From: Calvatia gigantea
Lineage: Eukaryota; Basidiomycota; Agaricomycetes; Agaricales; Lycoperdaceae
DNA length: 64,000 nucleotides
Direction: 5' to 3'
NCBI GenBank assembly: GCA_025093985.1
Contig: JACAAK010000006.1
Location: 372,001 to 436,000 of the forward strand
The notes beneath the pieces were generated by a model. It was not told the origin of the DNA, ran no database searches, and saw nothing but the letters and a program-made list of their open reading frames with translations. Positions 62,651 through 64,000 of this stretch are shown piece after piece. A program made the position numbers and the translations under genes. Each line of letters starts with the position of its first letter. Within the stretch, counting starts at the first letter, position 1.

Positions 62651-63849
62651 TCAGCCTTTATGTCCGACAAAGACATTTTTTACCCCAGCGACGTGTTGTG
62701 AACGAACGGAAGGTTGAGTGCCGGCGAATTGGATAGTAGATAATACTGGGGGAGCTTCTTCATCGTCATAGTAATATGCCTCCACCATAATTCTGTGGGC
62801 CCGGCAAGCCAAGCACGCAGAAAACGAGGTAGCGGGAACGGAAATCAACACTCGATGCATCGGGGGGACTAGAGAGCTAAACGAAAATGCACCAGCAAAG
62901 ATGTTAAGGCAGAACGCGATACTTTTAATTTGAGTTAGAGTATGAGGGACGACTGACATCAGAGAATATTACTGACAGATAGTACTGTTGGCCACCTTGC
63001 AGAATAGCCTTCGACAACACAGGCAGCGTACTTGCTGAGAACCAAGAACGTGTCCAGCCGTATTCACGCCCTGGCGCCCGGTTATGCTGGAATGCGATCT
63101 TGTATGAGATCGCAAAGAAAACGAGGGTGTCGAAAACTGCCGGCATGAAACTAGAAATGGGAACATAGCTCTCCGCCTTGTATACTGTGCAATATCCTGT
63201 GCCAGGGAGTGGTCTGGATTCTGTCCCAGGAATCAACAGCACAACTACGCTGCTTGTCACGGCCCACAATATTGCGAAGCTCCAATAAATCAGCCGATTG
63301 CCGGTGTAAATAGCTTGCACTCTTCGCAGAAATAGGAATGAAGTAGTACCCATGGTGAGGAGACAGAAAAATCCGTTGGCAATTACTACTCCATGGCAAT
63401 TTGGGACTGGAGTAGCTAAAGGTCTCAATCAGTCCCAAATATTCGTCTAAATGGTAGAATATCTGGAGCCACGCACTGAACAGGGCAACTGACAGGCCCA
63501 TATAAACAAGGACAAAAAACCTGTTCAATTTCGTCAATTTTTCACGCATAACCAGACAAGTCCGATCAGCTTTACCTTACGAGAGCGAAGCACGTTGTGG
63601 TGATCAACCCGTTGCATCGCCTGATAATCCTGATATCTTCAGGAATATATGACAGGATGTCGCATGCAACAGCCTGTAAATAGGCCAGCGCATTAACAAA
63701 GGGATGCTATAAGAATAGATCCTTGTGCTTACGCCGAGCACAGCGATATAGAGGTTCCTCGACACCTCAAATTGCTTTGCTTCGTCTGGTGGGTAGTGAT
63801 TTAAGTAGATGTCAGGGTTGAGTATCGTGGAGTTGTTTCCGTTGGACAT
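62651..63849 (-). CDS. Multi-pass membrane protein, copy C
   Basis: Third paralogue. Exons 63849-63733, 63673-63576, 63520-63477, 63415-62977 and 62921-62651 give 322 residues. Exons 1-4 have exactly the lengths of copy B (117, 98, 44 and 439). Seen: YLNHYPPDEAKQFEVSRNLY, CDILSYIPEDIRIIRRC, FFVLVYMGLSVALF, FCLLTMGTTSFLFLRRVQAI, SSVVVLLIPGTE, FDTLVFFAISYKIAFQHN, TLPVLSKAILQGGQQYYL, FAGAFSFSSLVPPMHRVLI and CLACRAHRIMVEAYYYDDEE. The last residues differ: compared with copy B one base is missing near 62655-62660, so the frame ends early instead of reading through the LSIASE-like tail. The seven-helix core is unaffected. Function is unknown, as for copies A and B. Confidence 0.87.
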
Positions 63850-64000
63850 GAAAGGAGCTATTGGTGTTTAGAGTGATTCGTCATTTGCTCATATACCCAA
63901 CCAACAGTTTATTTTTATTCGTTGTGACCAACGAAGCTGCCACGTATCACACCTGAGAGCTTCTCATCAACGGATAACTCAAGTCTCCCAGTGGGTTGCC

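Larger units (their letters stand above)
58462..64000. repeat. Segmental duplication, unit 2
   Basis: Collinear with unit 1 (51426-55850): FunK1 remnant, F-box gene and membrane protein copy C in the same order and orientation. Similarity still continues at the right edge of the window. Unit 2 has additional sequence between the F-box and membrane protein genes (61229-62650). Confidence 0.8.

Overview
The window is nuclear DNA of a basidiomycete, most likely an Agaricomycete mushroom. The genes are split by many GT-AG introns of about 45-70 bases, with a few GC-AG introns. The gene families point the same way: a FunK1 kinase, seven-helix membrane proteins of the type expanded in mushrooms, F-box/leucine-rich proteins preceded by a coiled coil, an AA9 lytic polysaccharide monooxygenase, a GH31 alpha-glucosidase and a fasciclin-domain secreted protein. 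I saw no RNA gene.

Left part (1-32.5 kb), in order: nucleosome assembly protein (+); fasciclin protein (-); a small Tom6-like membrane protein (+); peroxisomal 2,4-dienoyl-CoA reductase (-); HMG-box factor (-); uridine phosphorylase (+); F-box/LRR protein (-); a 22-exon secreted alpha-glucosidase (+); and a very long nuclear protein with a C-terminal 4CXXC_R1 zinc finger (-). Most of these genes carry single-base frame breaks. In every case the break looks like one extra base, with clean coding sequence on both sides.

Middle part (33-47 kb): a multi-pass membrane protein gene (copy A) whose first exon is split by an 800-bp solo LTR with a 4-bp target duplication; a FunK1 kinase remnant; a HAD-family hydrolase; the AA9 enzyme; and glucosamine-6-phosphate N-acetyltransferase (GNA1, UDP-GlcNAc/chitin precursor pathway).

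Right part (47.5-64 kb): a DUF6533-like membrane protein, then two copies of a segmental duplication with the order FunK1 kinase (+), F-box protein (+), membrane protein (-). Unit 1 keeps the kinase domain but has lost the F-box gene. Unit 2 keeps the F-box gene but has lost the kinase, including its catalytic Asp. Both keep the membrane protein gene (copies B and C). This recurring kinase/F-box/membrane-protein neighbourhood, with reciprocal decay, is the most distinctive feature of the window.

Long stretches (2.65-6.5, 9.2-12.1, 15.9-18.2, 35.9-37.8, 45.6-47.5 and 55.7-58.4 kb) hold nothing I can support as a gene. Exon boundaries were placed by eye from splice signals, reading-frame continuity and family knowledge. 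No database search was run.
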